Shown here in pieces: positions 37,865 to 46,975 of a stretch of DNA of 64,000 bases. A program made the translations under genes and the position numbers. Numbering within the stretch: the stretch's first letter is position 1; the number at the start of each line of letters is the position of its first letter. The stretch comes from Planctomicrobium piriforme. GTDB lineage: Bacteria; Planctomycetota; Planctomycetia; Planctomycetales; Planctomycetaceae. Below the pieces are notes generated by a model. That model worked only from the letters and a program-made list of their open reading frames with translations. It was not told the DNA's origin and made no database searches. The DNA is taken from the NCBI GenBank assembly GCA_945860955.1, contig CAMATH010000012.1, positions 29,253 to 93,252 on the forward strand, written 5' to 3'.

Positions 37865-38914
37865 TTATCGCAACCCACCGCGCAACCGGTCGGCGAAGTG
37901 CCGCAACCGTTGTTCGCCCCGCTGTCTCACCGACGGAGACAAATCCGGTCCCGATTCCACAAACCTCTCCACCCACCACAACCCCGACAGCAGACACCCA
38001 CTGCGGTCGTAGGTTCGCACCAGCAGGCGTTCGACGACAGTCAATGGTCGGATCGCTTCGTACGATTGCAAACCAATCTCCCACAGATCCCAATCGTTTC
38101 CGCACAGACTCCCCAGCAATCGCGAAATGTCGGTCGCCACGCAGTCCCGCCGGCATGCCTGGGGATCGATCAGCCCAGTGACCTCCGCCCCGCGAAACAG
38201 CACGTGCGGCCGCCAGATGTCCCGCAGACACGGTTGCACCAGCGTCCGCAGTGTGCGGGTGGACTCGAGTTCCTGAATGACCGTTCGCAGCACGTCACGG
38301 GCGGCTTTCAAAATCACCGCCGCCGGGGGCGCGAGCTCGGCGGGCAACGTCCGGCCGGCTCTCCATTCGATCCCCTCCCGAAACGGGTCGGTCCAGCGTG
38401 TGGCAACCTCCAGCCTCTCGGTCAGCCCCGGGGCCTTGGTGTCTGCCGACGTCTCGAACCAGGTCCGTTCGCAATCGGTCGGTTGAAACCCGCGAGCCGA
38501 CTCATGCCAGACCGCAAGACTTTTGAGTGCCGCCGCGACTTGCAGAGGGCCGGGCGGTTCCTCTCCGAGTGCCTCTCCCGGCAACCACGGTTCGCATTGC
38601 CAGACCGTTTCCCCCAGTTCCACCAGGGATGTCCCCCCCTGTCCCGTGACCGGAACCGCGACTTGATGGAGTCCCTGTTCGCGAAGATGCCGCAGCAAGC
38701 GGTGCAAGCCCCGTTGCCGGTCAAAATTCAGATCCGCTCTTGGAATCCCCTTCAGGCACCAGTCAGTCTGGGACGTAGTCACCCGCCAGACCGCCGCCCC
38801 GCTGAACCCGGGATCCATCGGGGGGGCGACTCGCCAATTCTCTCCCCCCAAGACAGTGGGAGAGGGGAAGAATTCACGCAATATCGCAACTGGCGGCGAA
38901 GAGGACGGTTGCAT
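37865..38914 (-). CDS. APH-like small-molecule phosphotransferase
   Basis: A 349-residue protein with the aminoglycoside phosphotransferase/choline kinase fold. The N-lobe has a nucleotide-loop-like segment (MDPGFSGAAVWRVTT) and a Lys in WCLKGIP placed like the ATP-binding Lys. The catalytic loop reads LRDIWRPHVLF, keeping the catalytic Asp of the usual HxDxxxxN motif, although His before it and Asn after it are altered. The metal-binding segment is GLIDPQACRRDCVATDISRL instead of IDFxxxxxGxxxxDLA. The substrate is unknown, and resistance should not be assumed. A start at 38818 would remove a weakly conserved N-tail. The gene is divergent from the Cys-rich secreted gene. Confidence 0.72.
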   Translation of the reverse strand: MQPSSSPPVAILREFFPSPTVLGGENWRVAPPMDPGFSGAAVWRVTTSQTDWCLKGIPRADLNFDRQRGLHRLLRHLREQGLHQVAVPVTGQGGTSLVELGETVWQCEPWLPGEALGEEPPGPLQVAAALKSLAVWHESARGFQPTDCERTWFETSADTKAPGLTERLEVATRWTDPFREGIEWRAGRTLPAELAPPAAVILKAARDVLRTVIQELESTRTLRTLVQPCLRDIWRPHVLFRGAEVTGLIDPQACRRDCVATDISRLLGSLCGNDWDLWEIGLQSYEAIRPLTVVERLLVRTYDRSGCLLSGLWWVERFVESGPDLSPSVRQRGEQRLRHFADRLRGGLR

Positions 38915-39138
38915 CGGTCCGAGGGATTTCTCCGAAAGTACGACTGCGGGAACGGTGTCACAAACACCCCAGCCAACACCTACGGTCGACTTGTGGACGT
39001 CGGAATCGATCGGTATCGGTTTTCGAAGCGAAGTTTCACAGTGAATTTCGGGCAGCAGGTTGACACCGCCCGGAACGTAGATTTACAACAAATCCCATGG
39101 ACTCTCCAATCTCTACTTTTTGTCGAGAGCGTGTCGCG

Positions 39139-40092
39139 ATGCGCCTGCCTGTGATGAAGCTGCTGTTCCCGGCCCTCTGCGCGCTGGCCACCCTCGGCGT
39201 CGCGCAGGCCCCTCACGACGCCTTCGGCTGCTGGTTTGGCTGCTGCAATGGCGGCTGCCAGCCCTATGCGGCGGGACGCATGTGGACGCCCGCCCGCGTC
39301 GGCTACGGCCAACGCATGTTCTACGGTGCGCCGGTTTATGTCAATTCCGACTGTGGCTCATGTGGTCAGGTCGCGACGTCGGGCTGTGGAACCTGCGGCG
39401 ACGCTGTGTATGGTTCCAGCTCCGGAGACTGTCAGGCAAGTCCGGCGGCGGCCGTGACGCCGGCGAATCCGTCCAATGGGGGCGTGACCCCTGCGGATCC
39501 GAAGGACCGCTGGAAGAAGAAGACCTACGACGAAGAAGAGGCTCCACTCGGCGGTTCGAGTGCCGGGACGGCTGACGATCGGATTCGCGGGAGTGCAGGT
39601 GCTGGTGCTGGTGCTGGCGCCACTGGCGCGGGAGCTGCCGCCGGTGCCGCTGATGGAACCGCGACGCCCCCGGCCGATGGCGCGGCGGGTTCTCGCGGCG
39701 GAATTAAAGACGAAGGCGAAGAGACCGAGCGGACCACAATGAAACCCGAGTCCCCGGCTCCCGCCCCAGGCGCGACCGACGCGGATGGCGAACGGGTGAA
39801 GATCGAACCCCGCTCCAAGACCAAGTCGAAAAGTTCCGCCCCAGCTCCCGCCGAAATTGACGACGCCTCGGACGAGACAAAAGAAGATACAAAAGACAAC
39901 AAGAGTGGCGGACTGTCGCTCCCCCAGGCGTCGCGGTTCGATCATGTCGTGGCGACTCGCGAAGCCCCCGTCCGAGAACGGGTCTCGCTGAAGAAGCCAG
40001 CTCGTAGCGGCCACCTCGTGCGGGTCGCGGAGTATCCGAAAACCCCCTGGAATCAAGCCGAGCAGGCTGCCACGGTCGCGCGGAGCAAGTAA
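39139..40092 (+). CDS. secreted Cys-rich, low-complexity protein
   Basis: With the ATG at 39139 it is 317 residues. A signal peptide (MRLPVMKLLFPALCALATLG, cleavage near VAQAP) is followed by a Cys-rich segment of about 70 residues with GCWFGCCNGGC and then CGSCG, CGTCG and a last single Cys. The middle is an Ala/Gly/Pro repeat-like linker (GAGAGAGATGAGAAAG), then an acidic and basic low-complexity region, and a conserved-looking end (SGHLVRVAEYPKTPWNQ). Cys pairs could form disulfides or bind metal; many planctomycete surface proteins are Cys-rich. No family is recognised. Confidence 0.65.
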   Translation: MRLPVMKLLFPALCALATLGVAQAPHDAFGCWFGCCNGGCQPYAAGRMWTPARVGYGQRMFYGAPVYVNSDCGSCGQVATSGCGTCGDAVYGSSSGDCQASPAAAVTPANPSNGGVTPADPKDRWKKKTYDEEEAPLGGSSAGTADDRIRGSAGAGAGAGATGAGAAAGAADGTATPPADGAAGSRGGIKDEGEETERTTMKPESPAPAPGATDADGERVKIEPRSKTKSKSSAPAPAEIDDASDETKEDTKDNKSGGLSLPQASRFDHVVATREAPVRERVSLKKPARSGHLVRVAEYPKTPWNQAEQAATVARSK

Positions 40093-40259
40093 CGCCGACA
40101 GCGTGAGATCAGGAACCCCGCGTCCCCGGCCAAACGCTTCGTTTGCCACCGGCACCGGATTCCGATAGACAAGCACGGGTGGTGACTTCTCAGGTCGCCG
40201 CCCGTGTTTCATTTTCGCCCCGCGGATTCCCTGTCGGTCGCTCCTTGGAGACTGTTCTC

Positions 40260-41981
40260 ATGCAGAACCTGGAAATCACGAAGATCTTTGAAGAGCTGGG
40301 TGATCTGCTGGAGATTCAGGGGGCGAATCCATTCCGCGTGCGGGCCTACCGTAACGCCGCCCGGACAATCGGCGATCTCGCGGAACCGGTCGCCGCGATC
40401 CTGCAGGACGCGAAACGCTCACTCGACGACCTTCCCGGGATTGGGGCCGACCTTGCGGCGAAGATCAAGTCGATCGTGGAAACCGGAACATTGCCGCAAT
40501 TGGAGGAACTTCGGCAACAGGTTCCCCCAGGCGTGGTCGCCATGTTGCGGATCTCGGGACTGGGTCCAAAAAAGGCCGCCGCGCTGTTCAAGGAGTTACA
40601 AATCACCTCGCTCGACATGCTGAAAGAAGCGTGTGAGTCGGGCGCGGTGGCGAAGCTGAAAGGGTTTGGCGCGAAGACCGCACAGGGGATTCTTGAGGGA
40701 TTGGCCCACATTGAACAGGCGGGGCAACGACTGTACTTCGCCGAGGTCGAGCCACTCGCCGATGAACTGGTCGCCGACCTGAAACGCGTTCCCGGTGTCA
40801 CCCGCGCCGAGGCGGCGGGCAGTTTTCGCCGGCGCAAGGAGACGGTCGGTGACCTCGACGTGCTGGTGATCGCGTCCGACTCGTCGGCGGCCATGGACGC
40901 GCTTGGCAGCCATCCTCAAGTCGCCCAGGTTCTCTCGCGGGGTGAAACCAAACAGCGGGTGAGGTTGAAGATCGGACTGGAAATGGATCTGCGGGTCGTG
41001 CCCGAAGAGTCGTACGGGGCGGCGATGCAGTATTTCACCGGTTCAAAAGATCACAACATCGTCGTCCGTCGCAAGGCGATCGAGCGGGGGCTGAAGATCA
41101 ACGAGTACGGCGTCTTTCGGGGCGAGTCGGCGGTCGCGGGGCGAACCGAAGAAGAGGTCTACGCCGCCGTCGATCTGCCGTGGATTTCCCCGGAATTGCG
41201 CGAGGGACGAACCGAATTCGACCGGGCGGAAAAGGGGAGGTTGCCCAAGCTGATTGAGCTGGGAGACATGCGCGGCGATCTCCACATGCACACCACCGCC
41301 ACGGATGGTGCCGGCACGATTCGCGAGATGATCGACGCAGCGAAGGCCCGCGGTCTGGAGTACATCGCGATCACCGACCACTCGCAGCGGGTGTCGATGG
41401 CGAACGGTCTCGACGCGACGCGGCTGCGGGCGCATTGGAAGGAGATTGAGCGGGTGCGGGGCGAAGTTTCCGGAATCGAGGTTCTCAAAGGGATCGAATG
41501 CGACATTCTGGAAGATGCCACGCTCGATTTGCCGGACGACGTGCTGGCCGAGGCGGACTGGGTAATCGCCGTTCTGCACTATGGCCTCAAACAACCGCGT
41601 GAGCAGATTATGAAGCGGCTGCTGGCCGCGATCCGCAACCCGCACGTGCATGTGATCGGCCATCTGACCGGGCGGATTGTGGGGAAGCGGCCCCCGGCCG
41701 ACATGAACGTCGACGAAGTCTTACGGGGGGCGGCCGACCATGGGAAGTGGATCGAGATCAACGCTCACCCGTCGCGACTCGACATTGACGATGTGGGGGC
41801 GGCCCAGGCGCGGGATCTGGGGATTCCAATCGTGATCAACACCGATTCGCACAACGTGAACGGGTTCGATGTGATGCGATATGGCGTCTTTCAGGCCCGC
41901 CGGGCGGGTCTCGAGGCCAAAGACGTCGCGAACACGCGGTCATGGCCCGAGTTTCGCGAACTGCTGGCGAAACACCGATGA
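40260..41981 (+). CDS. polX: DNA polymerase/3'-5' exonuclease PolX
   Basis: The ATG at 40260 gives 573 residues, the usual bacterial PolX length. The N-terminal helix-hairpin-helix domain is visible ([18 protein letters not shown], then [11 protein letters not shown] and [13 protein letters not shown]). The polymerase X nucleotidyltransferase part has [20 protein letters not shown] followed by DVLVIA, holding catalytic Asp residues. The C-terminal PHP domain carries [31 protein letters not shown] and the closing NTDSHNV, so the metal-dependent 3'-5' exonuclease/AP-endonuclease centre looks complete. The protein fills short gaps in base-excision repair. The gene stands alone and is convergent with the winged-helix gene. 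Confidence 0.95.
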   Translation: MQNLEITKIFEELGDLLEIQGANPFRVRAYRNAARTIGDLAEPVAAILQDAKRSLDDLPGIGADLAAKIKSIVETGTLPQLEELRQQVPPGVVAMLRISGLGPKKAAALFKELQITSLDMLKEACESGAVAKLKGFGAKTAQGILEGLAHIEQAGQRLYFAEVEPLADELVADLKRVPGVTRAEAAGSFRRRKETVGDLDVLVIASDSSAAMDALGSHPQVAQVLSRGETKQRVRLKIGLEMDLRVVPEESYGAAMQYFTGSKDHNIVVRRKAIERGLKINEYGVFRGESAVAGRTEEEVYAAVDLPWISPELREGRTEFDRAEKGRLPKLIELGDMRGDLHMHTTATDGAGTIREMIDAAKARGLEYIAITDHSQRVSMANGLDATRLRAHWKEIERVRGEVSGIEVLKGIECDILEDATLDLPDDVLAEADWVIAVLHYGLKQPREQIMKRLLAAIRNPHVHVIGHLTGRIVGKRPPADMNVDEVLRGAADHGKWIEINAHPSRLDIDDVGAAQARDLGIPIVINTDSHNVNGFDVMRYGVFQARRAGLEAKDVANTRSWPEFRELLAKHR

Positions 41982-42083
41982 CTGGGTTGAATCGGTGACG
42001 GGGCGGGGTCGGCGAAGAGGCAAGCCCGCTGAGGGAAGACCTGAAAGAAAAACGTGTGGGGGAGGAACTGCGGAACGGTTTGT

Positions 42084-42506
42084 TCAGGCGGTTTCAGGTG
42101 TATCGCGAAAGAGGTCCAGAATATCGCCGATGGTGCGGTGGGATTCGAGACGGTGCCGCAGCGGCTGATCGGTCCGGACCTGATAGTGATTCTGGCGGCC
42201 GACCTTTTCGCGTTCGATCACTCCTCCCGCTTCGAGGTCGGCGATAATCCGCTGCACAGCGCGTTCGGTGATTCCCACCCGCAAGGCGACTTCCCGGAGA
42301 ACCAGGGACGGGGATCGTGACAGCAGCACCAGGACGTGGGAGTGATTCGTCAGGAACGTCCAGGTTGAGGCGGCCGCCTCTTTGGGCGACGGGACGGCAG
42401 GCGCGACGGGCTGGGAGCGAGGCTTGGAACGGGATGCTGAGTCGGGAGCGACCGGACGGGGACGTTTCCCGGAGGCTTTGCGGGGAGGGACGGGGCGGGG
42501 CTTCAT
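42084..42506 (-). CDS. winged-helix transcriptional regulator, divergent from dabBA
   Basis: A 140-residue protein. The first 45 residues are Pro/Arg/Lys-rich and probably disordered. Residues about 47-110 form a MarR/ArsR-like winged helix: [20 protein letters not shown], then [20 protein letters not shown] with the recognition helix, and [20 protein letters not shown] as the wing. No Cys metal site or ligand domain is seen. It is transcribed away from dabB-dabA, and the shared 256-bp region holds two related dyad sites, so regulation of itself and of the dab operon is the natural guess. Confidence 0.8.
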   Translation of the reverse strand: MKPRPVPPRKASGKRPRPVAPDSASRSKPRSQPVAPAVPSPKEAAASTWTFLTNHSHVLVLLSRSPSLVLREVALRVGITERAVQRIIADLEAGGVIEREKVGRQNHYQVRTDQPLRHRLESHRTIGDILDLFRDTPETA

Positions 42507-42590
42507 CGGGGGATTCTGGCGGCTGGTGAAAAGGGACGACCCGTGGCGCGGCGTGCCTCCAGTCTATCCCCTGACACGCGATAAGGAAAT

Positions 42591-42610
42591 GGCGAATTGC
42601 ATTACGCGAC
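42591..42610. promoter_or_regulatory. candidate operator, distal copy
   Basis: A 20-base site containing the imperfect dyad GCG-N-ATT-N2-ATT-N-CGC (12 of 16 positions symmetric). Its reverse complement matches the site at 42685-42704 at 18 of 20 bases. It lies 84 bases upstream of the winged-helix gene start. Binding by that regulator is inference. Confidence 0.5.
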
Positions 42611-42670
42611 TAATTTGTCCTTGTCGCTCGAGTTTCTGGAGGGAATCCTCCGAGAACTGGCGACACGCAA

Positions 42671-42699
42671 TTGACGAACTTTGTGTCGCGTATTACAAT
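42671..42699 (+). promoter_or_regulatory. sigma-70-type promoter of dabBA
   Basis: TTGACG at 42671-42676 and TACAAT at 42694-42699, separated by exactly 17 bases, 64 bases before the dabB ATG. This is the best-formed housekeeping promoter noticed in the window. Confidence 0.68.
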
Positions 42700-42704
42700 T
42701 CGCC
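42685..42704. promoter_or_regulatory. candidate operator overlapping the dabBA -10 box
   Basis: A 20-base site with dyad core GCG-N-ATT-N2-AAT-N-CGC, inverted relative to the copy at 42591-42610 (18 of 20 bases). It covers the -10 element, the position expected for a repressor site. Downstream, ATTCGCCACAC occurs twice with a 14-base period (42698-42708 and 42712-42722), adding further half-site-like repeats. Confidence 0.52.
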
Positions 42705-42762
42705 ACACCGGATTCGCCACACACGAATCGCCAGTTGTCATCCCGCCCACCCGGAGATCTTC

Positions 42763-44367
42763 ATGAATTGGCTTCCCGCGGCGCTCTGCGTCGCGCCCGT
42801 CAGTTTCCTCGTTGTGGGACTGATCCCGAGTCGCGTGGCGGACCGGTCCCCCCGCCCGCTCGGTTTCCTGGCGGCGATTCTCGCCGGATCATCGCTCTTC
42901 CTGTCGGTCGTGGCCGCGATTCGGATCCTGACCACCGGTCCGCTCGACGCGGTGTTCCTCCGCTGGACCTCCCCCCTCCCCGTCACGTTCGGGCTCCATG
43001 TCGACGGCGTCGCAGTGGTGATGCTGACGCTTATCAGCTTCATCGCGCTGGTCATCATCCGCTTTTCGTCCCGCTCCCTGCGCGGCGATGTCCACCAGGG
43101 GAAATTCTTCCGCTGGATCTCCGTCACGCTGGGCGCGACCTTGCTGATGGTGTTGTCCCGCAATCTGGTGATGTTCACCGGAGCGTGGATGCTGACCAGC
43201 CTCGGCCTGCATCAGCTCCTCATCCACTATCCCGAGCGGACTTGGGCGGTCTGGGCGGCCCGCAAAAAATTCCTGATCAGCCGGCTCGGTGACGTGTTCC
43301 TGGTGGCGGCGGTCGCGCTCGCCTACCTCAACTTCGGCACAACCGAATACACCGAGATGTTCACCGCCGCCGACCGGATTCACGATGAGACCGACCCGGG
43401 AAATCTCTCCACCACGCTCATCGGGACACTGTTCGTTCTGGGTGCGATGACCAAGTCCGCGCAATTCCCGTTCCATAGCTGGCTTCCGGACACGATGGAG
43501 ACTCCCACTCCCGTCTCGGCCCTGATGCACGCGGGGGTGATCAACGCGGGGGGATTCCTGATCATTCGACTCAGTCCGCTCGTGTCGCTGTCCCCCATCG
43601 CGCTCGATCTGCTCGCGCTGATCGGCGGAGCGACAGCCGTTCTGGGAAGCGTCGTCATGCTGACACAGTCCAGCATCAAACGATCGCTCGCTTACTCCAC
43701 CATCGCGCAAATGGGGTTCATGATGCTCCAATGTGGGCTCGGCGCGTTCTCCGCCGCCCTGCTACACATCGTGGCTCACTCCGTTTACAAGGCGCACGCT
43801 TTTCTTCGCTGTGGAAGTGTCCTGGACGTCGCCCAAAGTAACGCGTCTGTCCAGATCAATCCCCCTGCGACCGACCGCAGCCTGGTACACCTTGCCGGCG
43901 CGGTGGCCATCGCGTGCGTGATCGTCCCGGGAATCTTCCACGCGGTCGGCATCGATCTCCTGAACAAACCAGGTGGCGTCGTACTCGGACTGGTCTTGAT
44001 TCTGGCTCTCACCCAGTTCCTGTGGAATGCCTTCGCCACCAGGATCCTCGGATTGGCGGTCCGAGGTATCGCGACCGCGTGTCTCGTCACGGTCGCCTAT
44101 TCCGTCGCCTTTCTCGCCATGGATCGCGTGGTCGTCAGCTCCATCTCGCATCACACGTTGACACCGTCGCCATGGGACACGGCGGTTCTACTGCTGGCGG
44201 TTCACGGACTGATCGGAATCTTCGCGCTCCAGGCGCTCGCGGGGCCGCTGGCCCATCTCCCCTGGATGCGGGCTTTGTATGTTCACGCGTTGAATGGCTT
44301 CTACATCGACATCCCGGCGCGACGGCTGACCGCCTGGGTCTATGGACAGTCGGCACCGGTTCCCTGA
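42763..44367 (+). CDS. dabB: DabB, NuoL-like membrane subunit of inorganic-carbon accumulation complex
   Basis: The ATG at 42763 (GGAG seven bases upstream) gives 534 residues of almost continuous membrane helices. It belongs to the proton-pumping antiporter/NuoL family: GAMTKSAQFPFHSWLPDTME followed by TPTPVSALMHAGVINAGGFL, then SIKRSLAYSTIAQMGFMML and the HIVAHSVYKAHAFLRCGSVL segment with conserved His/Lys. It is not a Complex I subunit here: no nuo genes are nearby and the next gene is dabA. In the DAB system DabB is thought to couple cation movement to the CO2-hydrating subunit DabA at the inner membrane, raising cytoplasmic bicarbonate. The likely promoter and operator lie just upstream. 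Confidence 0.9.
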   Translation: MNWLPAALCVAPVSFLVVGLIPSRVADRSPRPLGFLAAILAGSSLFLSVVAAIRILTTGPLDAVFLRWTSPLPVTFGLHVDGVAVVMLTLISFIALVIIRFSSRSLRGDVHQGKFFRWISVTLGATLLMVLSRNLVMFTGAWMLTSLGLHQLLIHYPERTWAVWAARKKFLISRLGDVFLVAAVALAYLNFGTTEYTEMFTAADRIHDETDPGNLSTTLIGTLFVLGAMTKSAQFPFHSWLPDTMETPTPVSALMHAGVINAGGFLIIRLSPLVSLSPIALDLLALIGGATAVLGSVVMLTQSSIKRSLAYSTIAQMGFMMLQCGLGAFSAALLHIVAHSVYKAHAFLRCGSVLDVAQSNASVQINPPATDRSLVHLAGAVAIACVIVPGIFHAVGIDLLNKPGGVVLGLVLILALTQFLWNAFATRILGLAVRGIATACLVTVAYSVAFLAMDRVVVSSISHHTLTPSPWDTAVLLLAVHGLIGIFALQALAGPLAHLPWMRALYVHALNGFYIDIPARRLTAWVYGQSAPVP

Positions 44368-44428
44368 TCACCGGTCACGGCTTCAAACCACTGCGCACTC
44401 TCTCACAACCCAAAATTCGGCGATTCGA

Positions 44429-46933
44429 ATGTCCACAACAACGGGATCCTCCAGCCTGATCAACTCCAGGCCACCGACAGACGCGACCTCTTTGGCGCTG
44501 AATCAGGCCCTGAAAGATCTCCACGCGATCGTTCCGCCACTCTGGCCGCTGGGGGACTATGTCGCTGTGAATCCCTGTCTCGGACTGGCCGACAAGTCGT
44601 TTCTGGGTGGCACTCAATTGCTCAGCCACGTGCGAAACTGCGACCTGTTGATGTCCCGCGACTATTTTCGAAACCTGTTCGAATCGGGCAGGCTCTCCCT
44701 GGCGGATCTCCAGACAGCCCACGCGCAGTGCCAGACCGATCATCCGGAATGGTACGGCGAATTCGACCTCGCGAAATTCACGAACTGGTGGAACAATGGC
44801 AGCCAGTCGGAACGGAAAGACAACTCACGGTTTCATACAGTGGCGGAAGTGGTGGACCAGCTCCGGGGAACAACCTGGTCGAGCCACATCATCAACGACA
44901 TCACCCGACACTGCGCGTCGCATTTCGACGAAGGGCAGGCCGTCTGGGTCAGTCCCTGGAACGACGTCCCTTTGTACACCGCCTGGCGTGAGGCAACGCA
45001 ACTCAGTTGGCGGATGGACCAGCTCGGCCTGGTGGGCTTCCGGGAGTTCGTCAAAACGCTCCCCGCGGATCCGCACCAGGCGCTCCCCGAGCTGCTCGTT
45101 ACTCTGGGTGTCCCCCTCTCGCACTGGGGGCTGTTCCTGCTGTGTGAAGTCTTTTCCGTCGCCGGGTGGGCTTCGTATTTGCGGTACCGGGTGCGCGAAG
45201 CGGAATCGGCCGGTGGCGAATGTGACGACCTGGTCGGGTTGTTGACGATCCGATTGGCATACGATGTGGCTCTGGCGCAAACCTCCAGTCTGCCCCGACC
45301 ACTCCCCCTGTGGCCCCTGGACACGCCACACACTCCAGCGCCGGATGTGCTGGGCCGCCACACGCTTCAGGTGGCGGCGGAACAGGTCTACCGTCGGGAG
45401 CTGATCGCGAAACTCGCTTCTCACTCCGCGACGCGGTGGCCCACTTCACGCAAATCTCTGCAGATGGTCTCCTGCATCGACGTCCGGTCCGAAGTGATGC
45501 GGCGTCATTTGGAATCGGTCAACGATGTCATTGAGACGTTTGGTTTCGCGGGCTTCTTCGGGATGCCTCTGGAGTACGTACCCCTCGGTTTCGAACAGGG
45601 ATCCGCACAATGTCCTGTTCTGTTGCAGCCGGGTTTTCAGATTCATGAACGAGTGCGCGGAAGCACCCCCCAGGACGAAAACCAGATCCTCCGCAAGCGG
45701 AACAGTCTCGGGTGGTCGCGGGCGTTATGGAAATCTTTTCAAAACTCCGCGACCACGTGTTTTTCGTTTGTCGAATCGCTGGGATTGTCCTACGCCGGCA
45801 AACTGCTCTCCGACTCCTTGCGATGGACCCGATCGTCCCTGACCGCGAACACCGACGGCCTGACCAAATCGCAGGCACACTGTGTGGGACCTGACATCCA
45901 CTCGCCGAAAAACCGGGGACTGAACGCTGTTCGCCGACTGGAACTCGCCGAGGGACTGTTGCGCAACCTCGGTCTCACACGTGGATTCGCGCGGATCGTC
46001 GCCTTCTGCGGGCATGCGGCGGAAGTTACCAACAACCCGTACCGGGCCAGCCTGGATTGCGGTGCCTGCGGGGGACACTCGGGCGAGCCAAACGCGCGCG
46101 TCGCCGCGGCGCTGCTGAATGATCCGGACGTGAGAATCGGACTGGCTGCCCGGGGAATCGACGTTTCTGCCGACACCTGGTTCGTCGCCGCGCTTCACAA
46201 CACGACAACCGACGAGATCGATTTGTGTGATCGACACCTCGTCCCCGCGTCGCATTTCGGCGATCTGGACCAAATCAAACACTGGCTGCACGAAGCGGGA
46301 CGACTCTCCCGAAAGGAACGAGCCCCCCGGTTGTCCGCGGGAAGTCCCGAGGAGATCCTCGACCGGGGTCATGACTGGGCCGAGGTCCGGCCGGAATGGG
46401 GACTCGCTGGCAATGCCGCGTTCATCGTCGCTCCCCGATCGCGAACACACGCGCTGAATCTGGGTGGCCGCTCGTTCCTTCACAGTTACGACCACCGGCT
46501 CGACCCGGACCTCAAGGTGCTGGAACTGATCCTGACCGCGCCCATGGTCGTCGCCAACTGGATCAATCTGCAGTACTACGCCTCGGCGGTCGATCCCGTC
46601 GCGTTCGGCAGCGGAAACAAACTGCTCCACAACGTGGTTGGCCAGTTTGGAGTGCTCCAGGGGAACGGCGGCGACCTGATGACCGGACTTCCGTGGCAGT
46701 CGGTCCATGATGGCGAAAAACTGCAACATGAACCGCTCCGCCTGCTGGTCGTCGTTGACGCTCCACGCACCTCGATTCTGCGGATTATCGAGAAACATGC
46801 CGTGGTGCGAAACCTGGTCTCCAAAGGATGGGTGTCACTCCTGGCCTGGGAGGACGACCAGTTCCACCGTTGGACCGCTCAGGAAACGTGGGAGTTTCTG
46901 GGCACTTCGCTCTGTTCACAACTCCCGTGCTGA
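44429..46933 (+). CDS. dabA: DabA (DUF2309), zinc-dependent CO2-hydrating subunit
   Basis: The ATG at 44429 gives 834 residues. The N-terminal part has the family start IVPPLWPLGDYVAVNPCLGL. The beta-carbonic-anhydrase-like zinc site is complete: MVSCIDVRSEVMRRHLES holds Cys349 and Asp351, and AFCGHAAEVTNNPYRASLDC followed by GACGGHSG holds His529 and Cys544. The spacing (2 and 15 residues) equals that recalled for Halothiobacillus DabA (C351, D353, H524, C539). The protein is cytoplasmic and bound to DabB; together they are proposed to hydrate CO2 in one direction, driven by the cation gradient. The gene follows dabB at 61 bp in one operon. No carboxysome or RuBisCO gene is in the window. 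Confidence 0.93.
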   Translation: MSTTTGSSSLINSRPPTDATSLALNQALKDLHAIVPPLWPLGDYVAVNPCLGLADKSFLGGTQLLSHVRNCDLLMSRDYFRNLFESGRLSLADLQTAHAQCQTDHPEWYGEFDLAKFTNWWNNGSQSERKDNSRFHTVAEVVDQLRGTTWSSHIINDITRHCASHFDEGQAVWVSPWNDVPLYTAWREATQLSWRMDQLGLVGFREFVKTLPADPHQALPELLVTLGVPLSHWGLFLLCEVFSVAGWASYLRYRVREAESAGGECDDLVGLLTIRLAYDVALAQTSSLPRPLPLWPLDTPHTPAPDVLGRHTLQVAAEQVYRRELIAKLASHSATRWPTSRKSLQMVSCIDVRSEVMRRHLESVNDVIETFGFAGFFGMPLEYVPLGFEQGSAQCPVLLQPGFQIHERVRGSTPQDENQILRKRNSLGWSRALWKSFQNSATTCFSFVESLGLSYAGKLLSDSLRWTRSSLTANTDGLTKSQAHCVGPDIHSPKNRGLNAVRRLELAEGLLRNLGLTRGFARIVAFCGHAAEVTNNPYRASLDCGACGGHSGEPNARVAAALLNDPDVRIGLAARGIDVSADTWFVAALHNTTTDEIDLCDRHLVPASHFGDLDQIKHWLHEAGRLSRKERAPRLSAGSPEEILDRGHDWAEVRPEWGLAGNAAFIVAPRSRTHALNLGGRSFLHSYDHRLDPDLKVLELILTAPMVVANWINLQYYASAVDPVAFGSGNKLLHNVVGQFGVLQGNGGDLMTGLPWQSVHDGEKLQHEPLRLLVVVDAPRTSILRIIEKHAVVRNLVSKGWVSLLAWEDDQFHRWTAQETWEFLGTSLCSQLPC

Positions 46934-46975
46934 ATTCACCGGTTGCCGCACGACAGGAGAGGCCGGCGACCTAAG

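Noticed and set aside
39078..39100. Third copy of the 32-base palindrome
   Set aside because: Only AACGTAGATTTA matches one half; the complementary arm is missing.
42763..44367. NADH dehydrogenase subunit 5 (NuoL) of Complex I
   Set aside because: The sequence is NuoL-like, but no other nuo genes are adjacent and the next gene is dabA, which fits DabB instead.
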